From: Bacteroidota bacterium
GTDB taxonomy: Bacteria > Bacteroidota > Bacteroidia > Bacteroidales > Rikenellaceae
Reading direction: 5' to 3'
Length of the DNA stretch: 17,335 nt
Assembly (NCBI GenBank): GCA_023443765.1
Contig: JAEZTA010000048.1
Location: 1 to 17,335 of the forward strand
Shown piece after piece: positions 7,154 through 14,748 of this stretch. Within the stretch, counting starts at the first letter, position 1. Every line of letters begins with the position of its first letter. Under the pieces are notes generated by a model that did not search any database, had not been told where the DNA came from, and saw only the letters and a program-made list of their open reading frames with translations. A program made the position numbers and the translations under genes.

Positions 7154-7567
7154 CTATTGTTTGGTGACAAACCATTCGAAAACGGCTTGCATGACCAGCA
7201 CGCCATTGCTGTCGTACAAGCTAACTTCGACCTCCAGTAAGGCGCGCCCTTTGCGGCTCAGGGCTTCGAGAATCTCGCTTTTCCCGGTATTGAGGAATGC
7301 TGCATTCGAATAAACGGCCCCGAAAGCGGGTTTCCGGTACTTTACCTCGACTTTCCGGACAACCGGGACAATATCCGACAAGGCGTCAAACTGCCCGAGC
7401 AAAAAATGACCGCTTGTAGCCTCTGCCAGTGTGAACAGGGCGCCAGCATGGACGGTACTCAGGTGATTGAGGTATTCGGGTTTGTCGTCGAGCATCAGCA
7501 GGTAGTCCTGCCTGTCGGAATACTTCAGGCCGATGAACTCATTGAACGGCAGTTGGATCACATCCAT
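7154..7567 (-). CDS. Hotdog-fold thioesterase-like protein (PaaI/DUF4442 type)
   Basis: A 137-residue single-domain hotdog protein. The segment LSTVHAGALFTLAEATSG (about 36-53) is the long hotdog helix with the HAG turn (40-42) and Glu49 in the catalytic region, followed by the strand block VRKVEVKYRKPAFG. Such proteins usually hydrolyse acyl-CoA or other acyl thioesters in the cytoplasm; the substrate here is unknown. The frame is open further upstream, but the start was set at 7567 (MDVIQLPF) because a longer N-terminus would run into the end of znuC. The gene begins 20 bases after the znuC stop and probably shares its transcript. A functional link to zinc uptake is not evident. Confidence 0.82.
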   Translation of the reverse strand: MDVIQLPFNEFIGLKYSDRQDYLLMLDDKPEYLNHLSTVHAGALFTLAEATSGHFLLGQFDALSDIVPVVRKVEVKYRKPAFGAVYSNAAFLNTGKSEILEALSRKGRALLEVEVSLYDSNGVLVMQAVFEWFVTKQ

Positions 7568-7587
7568 GATGAACGGTTTTGGTCGGT

Positions 7588-8358
7588 TTACTCGTGGTCG
7601 CAGCAGCAATCGCCGGGATGGTGTTCCAGTACGGTGTGGGGAATATGTCCGTGCGACACCAGTTGGATCGGACAGTCGTAGTTGCGCAACTGCTCTTCGG
7701 TCAGCACGTTCGACCGATGGCGGTGCACATGGCGGTTGACGCAGACGATCTCTTTCACGACGCTGGTGATCGTGCCGATGTCGTGTGAAACCATGACGAT
7801 CGCCATGTGTTCGTTCAACTCGTGCAGCGTGCGGTACAGCTCCTTCTCGAACTTGTTGTCCACGAAATTTGCGGGTTCGTCGAGAATCAGCAGTTTCGGG
7901 TCCGAGATCACGGCCCGCGCAAGCAGCGCCCGCTGCATCTGCCCGCCCGACACCTCGCCGATGGGGTTGCAGGCTGTTTCGGCGATTCCCGAGGCCGTCA
8001 GTAACTCCATCGCCCTCGCGCGGTCCTCCTTCGTGTAACGGGTGCGGAAGCCGCGGCGGCCCTGCAATCCCGACAATACGACTTCAAGCACCGAGATCGG
8101 AAATGCGCGGTCGAAATCCGAAATCTGCGGCATGTAGCCGATCAGGCGTTCCTTCCCCCGGAACAACTCCGGCGCGAGCCGAATATCGCCCGTGTGGGGC
8201 ACGGTTCCCAGAATGGCCTTCACGAGCGTCGTTTTTCCGCCTCCGTTGGGGCCGATGACACCCAGGAAATCGTTATCCCCAATCTCCAGATCGACGTGTT
8301 GAAGGGCCTCGTAGCCGTCGTATGCGACACCCACGTCGCGCAGCGTTACCAGATTCAT
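7588..8358 (-). CDS. znuC: Zinc/manganese ABC transporter ATP-binding protein with Cys/His-rich tail
   Basis: ATPase subunit of a cluster-9-type metal importer, on the cytoplasmic face of the membrane. All ABC motifs are intact in 256 residues: Walker A GPNGGGKT (36-43), Q-loop Gln78 in YMPQISDFD, signature VSGGQ (136-140), Walker B LLILDEP (156-162) and switch His192 in VSHD. The last 28 residues are unusual in holding four Cys and six His (ending HHPGDCCCDHE), after a second His group NRHVHRHRS at about 209-216; this could bind or sense zinc. The start overlaps the znuA stop as ATGA (8355-8358). No permease gene follows. Metal specificity is inferred from family and neighbour, so the symbol is a best fit. 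Confidence 0.88.
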   Translation of the reverse strand: MNLVTLRDVGVAYDGYEALQHVDLEIGDNDFLGVIGPNGGGKTTLVKAILGTVPHTGDIRLAPELFRGKERLIGYMPQISDFDRAFPISVLEVVLSGLQGRRGFRTRYTKEDRARAMELLTASGIAETACNPIGEVSGGQMQRALLARAVISDPKLLILDEPANFVDNKFEKELYRTLHELNEHMAIVMVSHDIGTITSVVKEIVCVNRHVHRHRSNVLTEEQLRNYDCPIQLVSHGHIPHTVLEHHPGDCCCDHE

Positions 8359-9206
8359 TGTGCGGTGATTAAATCGGTCATTACGTCGATGTTGGCGATT
8401 GCATCTTCGCCCAGCGGGTCGATCTCGACATACTCGGCGTCGATGTCGCGGGCGATGATCTCCACGGTCGATGCCGGGAACTGGTTCTGGTAGAAAATCC
8501 GCCGCACACCGTCCTCGCGGGCCTGCCGGATGATCGCAGTCAACTGTTTGGCCGAAGGCTCTTTGCCGTCGGCCTCGATGGCCACCTGCCGTAGCCCGTA
8601 ATCACGTGCAAAGTAGGTGAGCGCAGGGTGGTAGATGATGAAATACTCCACGCCGCTGCGGGCGATCTTCTCCGCCGTGCGGGCGTCGAGGGCCTGCAGT
8701 TTCTCCTGCAACAGGTTGTAGTTGGCCTCGTATTTCACCGAGTCGGGATAGGCTTTGTGAATCGCTTCATAGGCATTTGCCGCCATCGTTTGCAGGGCTT
8801 TGGGCGAGGTCCAGACGTGGGGGTCGATGCCGTGGGTGTGCGCATGGTCGTGACTGCCGTGCGAGCAGGAACCGGCGATCAGGTCGATACCGCGGCTCAG
8901 GTCCACGACTTTCGCCTGCTCTTCGACCTTGCCCAACAGGGTCGTTTCGAAGTCGATCAACCCCACGTTGAAGACGATCTGCGCCTTGTTCAGTCCCACG
9001 AACTGCCGGGGCGTCGGTTCGAATGTCTCGGGACTTGCCCCGGGAGGTACGAGCACCTCGACTTTGAAATCGTCGCCGACAATCCCCTCTACGATGCTGC
9101 GCAGCGGGAGTATCGAGACGTAAAACGTATTTTCCCCCGCGGGTTGTTTTGGCGCGCAGGCTGCGAGCAGCAGGGTCGCCAGCAAGTATGTCGATAATTT
9201 ACGCAT
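8355..9206 (-). CDS. znuA: Zinc (or manganese) ABC transporter substrate-binding lipoprotein
   Basis: Periplasmic or membrane-anchored metal-binding protein of the TroA/ZnuA family, 283 residues. A lipoprotein signal ends in LAAC with the lipidated Cys17. The binding-protein landmarks are GASPETFEPTP (56-66), a His-rich loop (CSHGSHDHAHTHG, about 114-126), DPHVWTSP with His130, YHPALTYFA with His193, and IDPLGED with Asp263. The first metal ligand, His in E. coli ZnuA (GASPH), is Glu60 here; I believe this is common in Bacteroidota members. The start at 9206 was chosen for the signal peptide; a longer in-frame extension runs into untranslated sequence. It is the first gene of the operon, with a -7 box upstream. 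Zinc is favoured over manganese because of the His-rich loop and the partner's Cys/His tail. Confidence 0.9.
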   Translation of the reverse strand: MRKLSTYLLATLLLAACAPKQPAGENTFYVSILPLRSIVEGIVGDDFKVEVLVPPGASPETFEPTPRQFVGLNKAQIVFNVGLIDFETTLLGKVEEQAKVVDLSRGIDLIAGSCSHGSHDHAHTHGIDPHVWTSPKALQTMAANAYEAIHKAYPDSVKYEANYNLLQEKLQALDARTAEKIARSGVEYFIIYHPALTYFARDYGLRQVAIEADGKEPSAKQLTAIIRQAREDGVRRIFYQNQFPASTVEIIARDIDAEYVEIDPLGEDAIANIDVMTDLITAQ

Positions 9207-9210
9207 GACT

Positions 9211-9235
9211 GATAATGATCGTGTTATGGTACCAT
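9211..9235. promoter_or_regulatory. Possible Fur/Zur-family operator and adjoining palindrome before znuA
   Basis: Next to the znuA start lies GATAATGAT (9211-9219), which equals the first nine bases of the classic Fur box, within a broken inverted repeat ATAA-N8-TTAT (9212-9227). A perfect palindrome ATGGTACCAT overlaps it at 9226-9235. A Zur- or Fur-like repressor site would make sense for a zinc uptake operon, but the match is partial and the Bacteroidota Zur consensus is not one I can apply here. This is an inference. Confidence 0.3.
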
Positions 9236-9293
9236 CCGGCGTGGAACCGTGCGAAAATCGGGCATACGTTTCCCTGCCGGAGGATGATTTACG

Positions 9294-9301
9294 CAAAGGT
9301 A
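9294..9301 (-). promoter_or_regulatory. Promoter -7 element for the znuA operon
   Basis: TACCTTTG on the minus strand matches TAnnTTTG exactly. At the 19-base spacing there is no clean TTG (only TTCG-like bases near 9320-9323), which would fit a promoter that is weak or controlled. It implies a leader of about 80 bases before znuA, long enough to hold the candidate operator. Confidence 0.5.
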
Positions 9302-9333
9302 GTGAATTTTCGGGGAAAACGAACGTCCCGCCA

Positions 9334-9370
9334 AAAAGTGCTCCCCGCAAACACGGGGCCTGCGGGGAGC
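9334..9370 (-). terminator. Rho-independent terminator after the GH3 gene (end of the PUL transcript)
   Basis: A perfect 10-base GC-rich inverted repeat (GCTCCCCGCA at 9340-9349, TGCGGGGAGC at 9361-9370) with an 11-base loop is followed, on the minus strand, by ACTTTTTGG. It lies 21 bases beyond the GH3 stop and upstream of the znuA promoter, so it separates the PUL from the metal-uptake operon. Confidence 0.85.
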
Positions 9371-9391
9371 GGATTGCGGACGTAAGCCCGG

Positions 9392-11635
9392 CTATTCGTA
9401 ACGAAAAGTCGCAGGGCGGCTGTCGTCGTCCGAACTCTGGGCGATCCACAGGCGGAATTCGCCCGCTTCGGGCCGCCGTACGAAATCGGTGTTCAGGAAA
9501 GCGATTTCCTGCTCCGAAATTTCGAACGTCACGGTCTGCGTCTCGCCCTTCCGGAGGGCGATCTTCCGAAATCCCTTCAGCTCCTTCACCGGACGCGTGA
9601 CGCTGGCCGCCACATCGCGGATGTAGAGTTGTACGACTACTTCGCCGTCACGCGCCCCCGTGTTGCTAACTTCGGCAGATGCCACGATCCGCCCGCCCTT
9701 TGCGAAGGTGTCGCGGTCGAGTGCAGGCTCCGAAATCGTGAATGTCGTGTAACTCAGCCCGTGCCCGAAGGCATAGAGGGGTTCGTTGACGATGTCGAGA
9801 TAGGTCGAACGGTAACAGTGTCCGGTCTGGCCCGGAGCCGCGGGGCGTCCCGTGTTCTTGTGGTTGTAGTAGACCGGAATCTGACCCACGCTACGCGGAA
9901 AACTCATCGTCAGCTTGCCCGAAGGGTTGTAGTCGCCCGACAGTACGTCGGCAATGGCGTCGCCGGCCGTTGTGCCCGGAAACCACGCTTCGACGATCGC
10001 TTCGAGGTGTGCATCCTCCCAGCTCAGGTCGAGCGGGCGGCCGCTCAGCACCACGAGCGCCACCGGCTTGCCCGTGGCCTCCAATGCCCGGAGCAGGTCG
10101 CGCTGTACGCCCGGCAGGGTGATGTCGCTGCGCGATGCCGTTTCGCCCGACCAGTCGTAGTGTTCGCCCATGGCCGCTACCACGATGTCGGCCCGCCGCG
10201 CTGTCGCAACGGCCTCGGCAAAGCCGCTCCGGTCGTCGGTCATGAGGTCGCATCCTGCCGCCGTGATAAAACGCACGTCGGTTCCCGCATAACGTTTCGT
10301 AAGCCCTTCCAGCAGCGTCACGCTCTCCTCGCGGACGCCGCTCCCGGCCCATGCGCCGTTCAGGCTGGCGCGCTCGCGGACCATCGGTCCCACCAGCGCC
10401 ACGGTGACCCGACTGCCGGGGTCGAGCGGCAGCAGCCCGCCGTCGTTTTTGAGCAATACGATCGACCGTGCCGCAATCTCCCGGGCCTTGGCGCGGAATT
10501 CGGGTTTGCCTAACGTTTCGCGCTCCCGCACGCTGTCCAGATAGCGATAGGGGTCGTCGAAAAGTCCCAGCAGGAACTTCTGGCGCAGAATGCGGCGCAC
10601 GGCGTCGTCGATCTGCCGGAGGCTCACCGTCCCTTCGTCGAGCGAGCGGCGGAGGTGTTTCAGGTAGACCGCCCCCGTCATGTCCATGTCGATCCCGGCG
10701 TTCAGCGCCTTCTCTCCGGCCTCCTTCTCATCCGCGGCGATGCCGTGCGGAATCAGTTCGTTGATGCCCGTGTAGTCCGACACGAGAATCCCTCCGAAAC
10801 CCCATTCGCCGCGCAGAATGTCGGTCATCAGGTGGCGGTTGGCCGTTGCCGGAATGCCCCCGATCTCGTTGAACGAGGCCATCAGCGAACCCACGCCCGC
10901 CTTGACCGTCGCCCGGAACGGCGGCAGGTAGACTTCGCGCAGCGTGTGTTCCGACATATCCGTCGTGTTGTAGTCGCGGCCTGCCTCTGAGGCGCCGTAT
11001 GCCGCAAAATGTTTCGTGCAGGCCAGTACGGTCCTGACATCGCCGAGGTCGTCGCCCTGAAATCCCTCGACGCGCGCCGCGGCGATCAGCGATCCCAGGT
11101 AGGGGTCCTCGCCGGCGCCCTCCATCACACGGCCCCAGCGGGGATCGCGCGTGATGTCTACCATTGGGGCGAACGTCCAGTTGATGCCTCCGGCCGCGGT
11201 CTCTTCGGCGGCGATCGCTGCGCTCTGGTGCATCAGTTCCGGGTCCCACGTGCAACTTTCGCCGAGCGGGATCGGGAAGATCGTACGGTAGCCGTGGACT
11301 ACGTCGTAGCCGAACAGCACGGGGATTTTCAGGCGCGAATGTTCGAGCGCCTCGCTTTGCAACTGTCGGATTCCTGCCACGGTATACCCGTTCAGGATCG
11401 AGCCGACCATGCCTTTGCGGAGGTACTCCCGGTAGTCGTCGGGCATGATCGCTCCCGTGACATCCCAGTTGCAGGAGAACTGCGACATCTGGCCGATCTT
11501 CTCGTCGAGCGTCATCAGTTTCAGAAGCGAATCCACCCTGCGGTCGGTGTCGTCGTATGCGACCTGACCCGTACATCCGCAAAATGCGATTACCGCCAGT
11601 GCGGCGGCCAGCCGCCATTGTCTTACGGTTTTCAT
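9392..11635 (-). CDS. GH3 beta-glycosidase (BglX-like, probable beta-glucosidase)
   Basis: Retaining exo-acting beta-glycosidase of 747 residues, probably periplasmic. A hydrophobic N-terminus ends in FCGC (18-21), so it is either a lipoprotein with an atypical lipobox or has a normal signal peptide. The GH3 N-terminal barrel (about 30-360) carries GYDVVHGYRTIFPIPLG, the substrate-binding TKHF (207-210) and the nucleophile Asp287 in ILVSDYTGINE. The C-terminal sandwich domain (about 390-620) contains WSGETASRSDITLPG with Glu498 as a likely acid/base. A fibronectin III-like domain (about 645-745) closes the protein. The start at 11635 gives the signal sequence and overlaps the GH97 stop as ATGA (11632-11635), indicating coupling; the longer open frame upstream is read-through of GH97 sequence. 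Beta-glucosidase is favoured by the BglX-like architecture; beta-xylosidase cannot be excluded. Confidence 0.92.
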   Translation of the reverse strand: MKTVRQWRLAAALAVIAFCGCTGQVAYDDTDRRVDSLLKLMTLDEKIGQMSQFSCNWDVTGAIMPDDYREYLRKGMVGSILNGYTVAGIRQLQSEALEHSRLKIPVLFGYDVVHGYRTIFPIPLGESCTWDPELMHQSAAIAAEETAAGGINWTFAPMVDITRDPRWGRVMEGAGEDPYLGSLIAAARVEGFQGDDLGDVRTVLACTKHFAAYGASEAGRDYNTTDMSEHTLREVYLPPFRATVKAGVGSLMASFNEIGGIPATANRHLMTDILRGEWGFGGILVSDYTGINELIPHGIAADEKEAGEKALNAGIDMDMTGAVYLKHLRRSLDEGTVSLRQIDDAVRRILRQKFLLGLFDDPYRYLDSVRERETLGKPEFRAKAREIAARSIVLLKNDGGLLPLDPGSRVTVALVGPMVRERASLNGAWAGSGVREESVTLLEGLTKRYAGTDVRFITAAGCDLMTDDRSGFAEAVATARRADIVVAAMGEHYDWSGETASRSDITLPGVQRDLLRALEATGKPVALVVLSGRPLDLSWEDAHLEAIVEAWFPGTTAGDAIADVLSGDYNPSGKLTMSFPRSVGQIPVYYNHKNTGRPAAPGQTGHCYRSTYLDIVNEPLYAFGHGLSYTTFTISEPALDRDTFAKGGRIVASAEVSNTGARDGEVVVQLYIRDVAASVTRPVKELKGFRKIALRKGETQTVTFEISEQEIAFLNTDFVRRPEAGEFRLWIAQSSDDDSRPATFRYE

Positions 11636-13635
11636 TGCACAGGGACGATTTTGGCTGCGAATCCGCCGCCGGGAGCCATTCGTACGACGATTTTCCGGTC
11701 GGCGGGAACCGCCTCCGTGTGCTTCGCATAATCGCGTCCTGCGTGGTCGGCATTCGGGCCGTCGACATAACATTCGGCTTCGAAACTGCCGTCGCCGAGG
11801 AATGCGAGGTTGAGTTCCAGTTCGCGGGCGTTCCAGTCGGTCATCGCGCCCACATACCAGGTCGTGCCGCTACGGCGAGCCGTGGCGATGTATTCGCCGA
11901 CCCGGCCCGTGAGGATGCGTGTCTCGTCCCAGACGGTGGGGATCGCCGCTATGAACCCGAGGCACTCCGGTTCGCTGCGGTAGTTCGAAGGGCTGTCGCA
12001 GAGCATGTTGATCGGTGACTCGAAAATTACGTACTGCGCCAGCTGGCGGCAGCGCGTGCCTTGGCTCATCGGCTCGGAGTAAATCGCCCGGTATGATGAT
12101 TTCGAGGCGTTGCGCATGGCGCCCTGCGTGTAGTCCATCGGGCCGGCGACCTGGCGGATGAAGGGCAACTGTACGTCGTAGGTCACCTGGTCGATCTCGT
12201 TGGCCCATTTGAGCTGTTCCAGCCCGTCCACGGCTTCGAAATTAATCACGTTGGGGTAGGTGCGTTGCAATCCCGTGGGTTTGTAGGTCCCGTGGAAATC
12301 GAGCATCAGCCCGTAGCGGGCGGCGATCTGCGCGGCGCGGTGATGGAAGTCGACCATCTGCTGGTCGTCACGGTTCATGAAGTCGACTTTGAAACCCTTG
12401 ACGCCCATTGCGGCATAGTGCCGGCATACGCCTTCGATGTCGCGGTTCAGGGCGTTGTATCCGGCCCAGAGGATGATGCCGACATGCTTCGACGCGGCAT
12501 ACTCCACGAGCATCGGCATGTCGATCTCCGGCACGACCTGCATCAGGTCCGCCATGTAGAGCTTCGTCCAACCCTCGTCGAGGATTACGTATTCGATACC
12601 GCGCTCGGCGGCGAAGTCGATGTAATATTTATAGGTGTCGTTGTTCACACCGGTCTTGAACCCCACGCCGTAGAGGTTCCAGTCGTTCCACCACTCCCAG
12701 GCCACCTTGCCGGGCTTCACCCACGAAAAGTCGCCTTCCGAAGGCGTGGCAAGGGCATATACCAGGTCGTTGTCGGCCAGTTCCACGTCCTCCGCCGCCA
12801 CGATGACCACGCGCCACGGGAAGCGCGCCGGGCCGTCGAAGCGGGCGATGTAGTCCTCGCGGCTTTCGACGACGCCTTCCAACTCGTTGTGCCCTCCGGG
12901 AACGACTTTGGCGGGGTAGGGTGCGAATACGCCCCGGAGCGATGTGCCCGGGCCTTCGGGTGCGAGGTACATGCCGGGGTAGTCGAGCAGGTCAGCCTCC
13001 GTGATGCAGACTTTTTTGCCGCTGGCGCCCTCGACCAATATGGGCAGGAATGCCAGCACTCCGTCGCGCCATGCCGACAACTCCGAGTGCACGTATTTGT
13101 TCTCGAACGAGTTCCAGAACTGAATTTCGTGGGTCGCCGTGCCGCGCTCGCCCCGCACATAGGGGATGTAGGCCTTGTGGTCGGCCGGGAACCGGAACGT
13201 AGCCTGCTCGCCGATGACGGTGAACGGCTTGCGTGCGGTCGTTTCGAACCGGTAGGCCATGCCCGAATCGTAGGCGCGGAAGATGACGTTGTAATCTTTG
13301 AATTTGAGGGTCAACTCGTTGTATTTGTCTTCGATCGACTGTTTGCGGTAGATAGGCGTGGCGATCACTTCGTCTGCGCTGCGCCGCGACGCGCCCGAAA
13401 GGCGGTCGTTGGCGCCCAGCACGCGGCCGTCGCCGAGCGTCAGCGACAGCGGGGAATCGCCGAGCATCAGGTCGTCCCCGTGGTAGAGGCGGTAAGTTAT
13501 GCTGTCCGTTGCCGCCACCTCGACGCGAAGCGTCCCCGAAGGCGACTGAAGGGTGAATTTCCGGGGTGCGGCCGCTGCGCTCAGGGCCGTCAGAAGGCAC
13601 AGGGCCAAGGTAAGTAGTTGTCCTGTCAGTTTCAT
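11632..13635 (-). CDS. GH97 glycoside hydrolase, probable retaining alpha-galactosidase
   Basis: Exported enzyme of 667 residues with a signal peptide (1 to about 23) and the three-part GH97 layout: N-terminal beta-super-sandwich (about 25-280), (beta/alpha)8 barrel (about 290-560, with VILDEGWTKLY and IILWAGYNALNRD) and C-terminal beta domain (about 570-665). GH97 holds inverting alpha-glucosidases such as SusB, which lack the nucleophile Asp, and retaining alpha-galactosidases such as BtGH97b, whose nucleophile is Asp415. Here Asp418 occurs in GFKVDFMNRDD at almost the same position, and a Glu-containing block NFEAVDGLEQLKW (Glu467/Glu473) supplies a candidate acid/base. This favours a retaining alpha-galactosidase. 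It begins just after a terminator-like hairpin, has no recognisable promoter of its own, and is coupled to GH3. Confidence 0.92.
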   Translation of the reverse strand: MKLTGQLLTLALCLLTALSAAAAPRKFTLQSPSGTLRVEVAATDSITYRLYHGDDLMLGDSPLSLTLGDGRVLGANDRLSGASRRSADEVIATPIYRKQSIEDKYNELTLKFKDYNVIFRAYDSGMAYRFETTARKPFTVIGEQATFRFPADHKAYIPYVRGERGTATHEIQFWNSFENKYVHSELSAWRDGVLAFLPILVEGASGKKVCITEADLLDYPGMYLAPEGPGTSLRGVFAPYPAKVVPGGHNELEGVVESREDYIARFDGPARFPWRVVIVAAEDVELADNDLVYALATPSEGDFSWVKPGKVAWEWWNDWNLYGVGFKTGVNNDTYKYYIDFAAERGIEYVILDEGWTKLYMADLMQVVPEIDMPMLVEYAASKHVGIILWAGYNALNRDIEGVCRHYAAMGVKGFKVDFMNRDDQQMVDFHHRAAQIAARYGLMLDFHGTYKPTGLQRTYPNVINFEAVDGLEQLKWANEIDQVTYDVQLPFIRQVAGPMDYTQGAMRNASKSSYRAIYSEPMSQGTRCRQLAQYVIFESPINMLCDSPSNYRSEPECLGFIAAIPTVWDETRILTGRVGEYIATARRSGTTWYVGAMTDWNARELELNLAFLGDGSFEAECYVDGPNADHAGRDYAKHTEAVPADRKIVVRMAPGGGFAAKIVPVQ

Positions 13636-13656
13636 GGATTTAGAATTTTGGGTGTT

Positions 13657-13691
13657 GAAAAACGGCCTGTGAATGTTGAATCACAGGCCGT
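13657..13691 (-). terminator. Terminator-like hairpin inside the PUL, between the GH43-like and GH97 genes
   Basis: A perfect 11-base stem (ACGGCCTGTGA at 13662-13672, TCACAGGCCGT at 13681-13691) with an 8-base loop is followed on the minus strand by a run of five T's. It sits 11 bases after the stop of the GH43-like gene and only about 20 bases before the GH97 start, which leaves no room for a normal promoter. It may act as a partial terminator, or as a 3' stabilising hairpin that raises the SusCD part of the message relative to the enzymes. Confidence 0.75.
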
Positions 13692-13702
13692 CGGAATCAT
13701 TG

Positions 13703-14719
13703 TCAGAAGCCGTATTTTGCTAAGATCGCTGCGTATTGCTCGTCGGTGATGCGGACCATCACGCCGTGGCGGGCATTCGGGATGCCGATGACGTACTGGT
13801 GCCACGTTGTCGACTCGATGTTCGGGGCTTCGAACCGGACATATTCGGTCGGGTAGCGCTCGGCGAAGATGTACCACCCCTTGCCGTCGGGCTGCTCGAC
13901 GATGGTCGGAGCCTCGTGCCACTTGTCGGTCTTTCCGGCGTCGGTTTTCGGGGTCACGACGCAGATCGGCTCGCTGTAAGGCCCCGTCAGGGAGGCCGAC
14001 TTGCTGATCAGTACGGTTTTACCCGTGGGAGCCACGTCGTTCGACCGCTCGTCCTTGAAAACAGCGTAGTACGAGCCGTCGATCTTGCGGATGATGGCGT
14101 CGATCGTCGCGGCGTTTTTGAACTCCTCGCTCTTGAAGTCGAACAGGCGTGCGGGTTTACTGTAAGTTTTGAAATCGGTGGTCGTCATGTAGAACGTGCG
14201 CATCTCGTCCCACCACTCGTCCGAACCCTCCGCCACTTCGTTGCGCGAGGCGTGCCACGTGATCAGGTATTTGCCCGAATCCGCGTCGTAGAAGAGTTTC
14301 GGGGCGCTGTACCAGCCGTCGGGATGGTATCCCGGCGTGTCGAAGATCGCTGCGTCGGGAATCGTGCCGTCCATCTGCCACGTCATCAGGTCCATCGAAA
14401 CCCACAGTACGAGCGACTTGGGCAGCGAGCGCGTCACGCCGATCATGCGATAGCGCCCGTCGGGGCCCTTGATGATGTCGGGGTGGCCGCTGTAACGGGG
14501 TTCGATCGTCTTGTCGTCGTTCAGGACGATCCATTGCCTGGCGTCCTTGCTGATGTAGTAGTAAATCCCGCCGTAGTCCGAATCCTTCATGTGGGCGAAG
14601 AGGTAACCTCCTTCGGTCGGCATGTCGGGAGTCGGGGTGTTCTTCGAATCGCTGTCGCATCCACAGCATCCGATCAGGTTGAGCAGCAGTATCGTAGCGA
14701 TATATAATACGTTTTTCAT
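13703..14719 (-). CDS. GH43-like five-bladed beta-propeller lipoprotein
   Basis: A 338-residue lipoprotein whose signal ends in LIGC (lipidated Cys18, with two more Cys at 19 and 21), then a Thr/Pro linker and a beta-propeller of GH43/DUF-type arabinosidase relatives. Visible blades include YYYISKDARQWIVLND, GHPDIIKGPDGRYRMIG, WYSAPKLFYDADSGKYLITWHAS, DAIIRKIDGSYYAVFKDE and WHEAPTIVEQPDGKGWYIFAE. By analogy with GH43, Asp81 in GHPDI, an Asp in the TIDAI block and Glu269 in HEAPTI are the carboxylate triad candidates; the carboxylates are kept, so it could be an active arabinosidase, xylosidase or galactosidase. The subfamily is unclear. It lies 28 bases after susD, a place often used for surface glycan-binding proteins, so a binding role is an alternative. 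Confidence 0.8.
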   Translation of the reverse strand: MKNVLYIATILLLNLIGCCGCDSDSKNTPTPDMPTEGGYLFAHMKDSDYGGIYYYISKDARQWIVLNDDKTIEPRYSGHPDIIKGPDGRYRMIGVTRSLPKSLVLWVSMDLMTWQMDGTIPDAAIFDTPGYHPDGWYSAPKLFYDADSGKYLITWHASRNEVAEGSDEWWDEMRTFYMTTTDFKTYSKPARLFDFKSEEFKNAATIDAIIRKIDGSYYAVFKDERSNDVAPTGKTVLISKSASLTGPYSEPICVVTPKTDAGKTDKWHEAPTIVEQPDGKGWYIFAERYPTEYVRFEAPNIESTTWHQYVIGIPNARHGVMVRITDEQYAAILAKYGF

Positions 14720-14748
14720 TGCGTTGTTTTCGGTTTAAGGTTCTGGAA

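Noticed and set aside
9207..9449. 81-residue N-terminal extension of the ZnuA-like protein
   Set aside because: It would bury the lipoprotein signal internally and cross the promoter and the GH3 terminator.
11636..11773. 46-residue N-terminal extension of the GH3 protein
   Set aside because: It reads GH97 sequence in the wrong frame and would place the hydrophobic signal sequence internally.
12265..13617. 450-codon open frame on the plus strand opposite GH97
   Set aside because: GH97 on the minus strand has full family motifs and a signal peptide; the plus-strand frame is a composition artefact.
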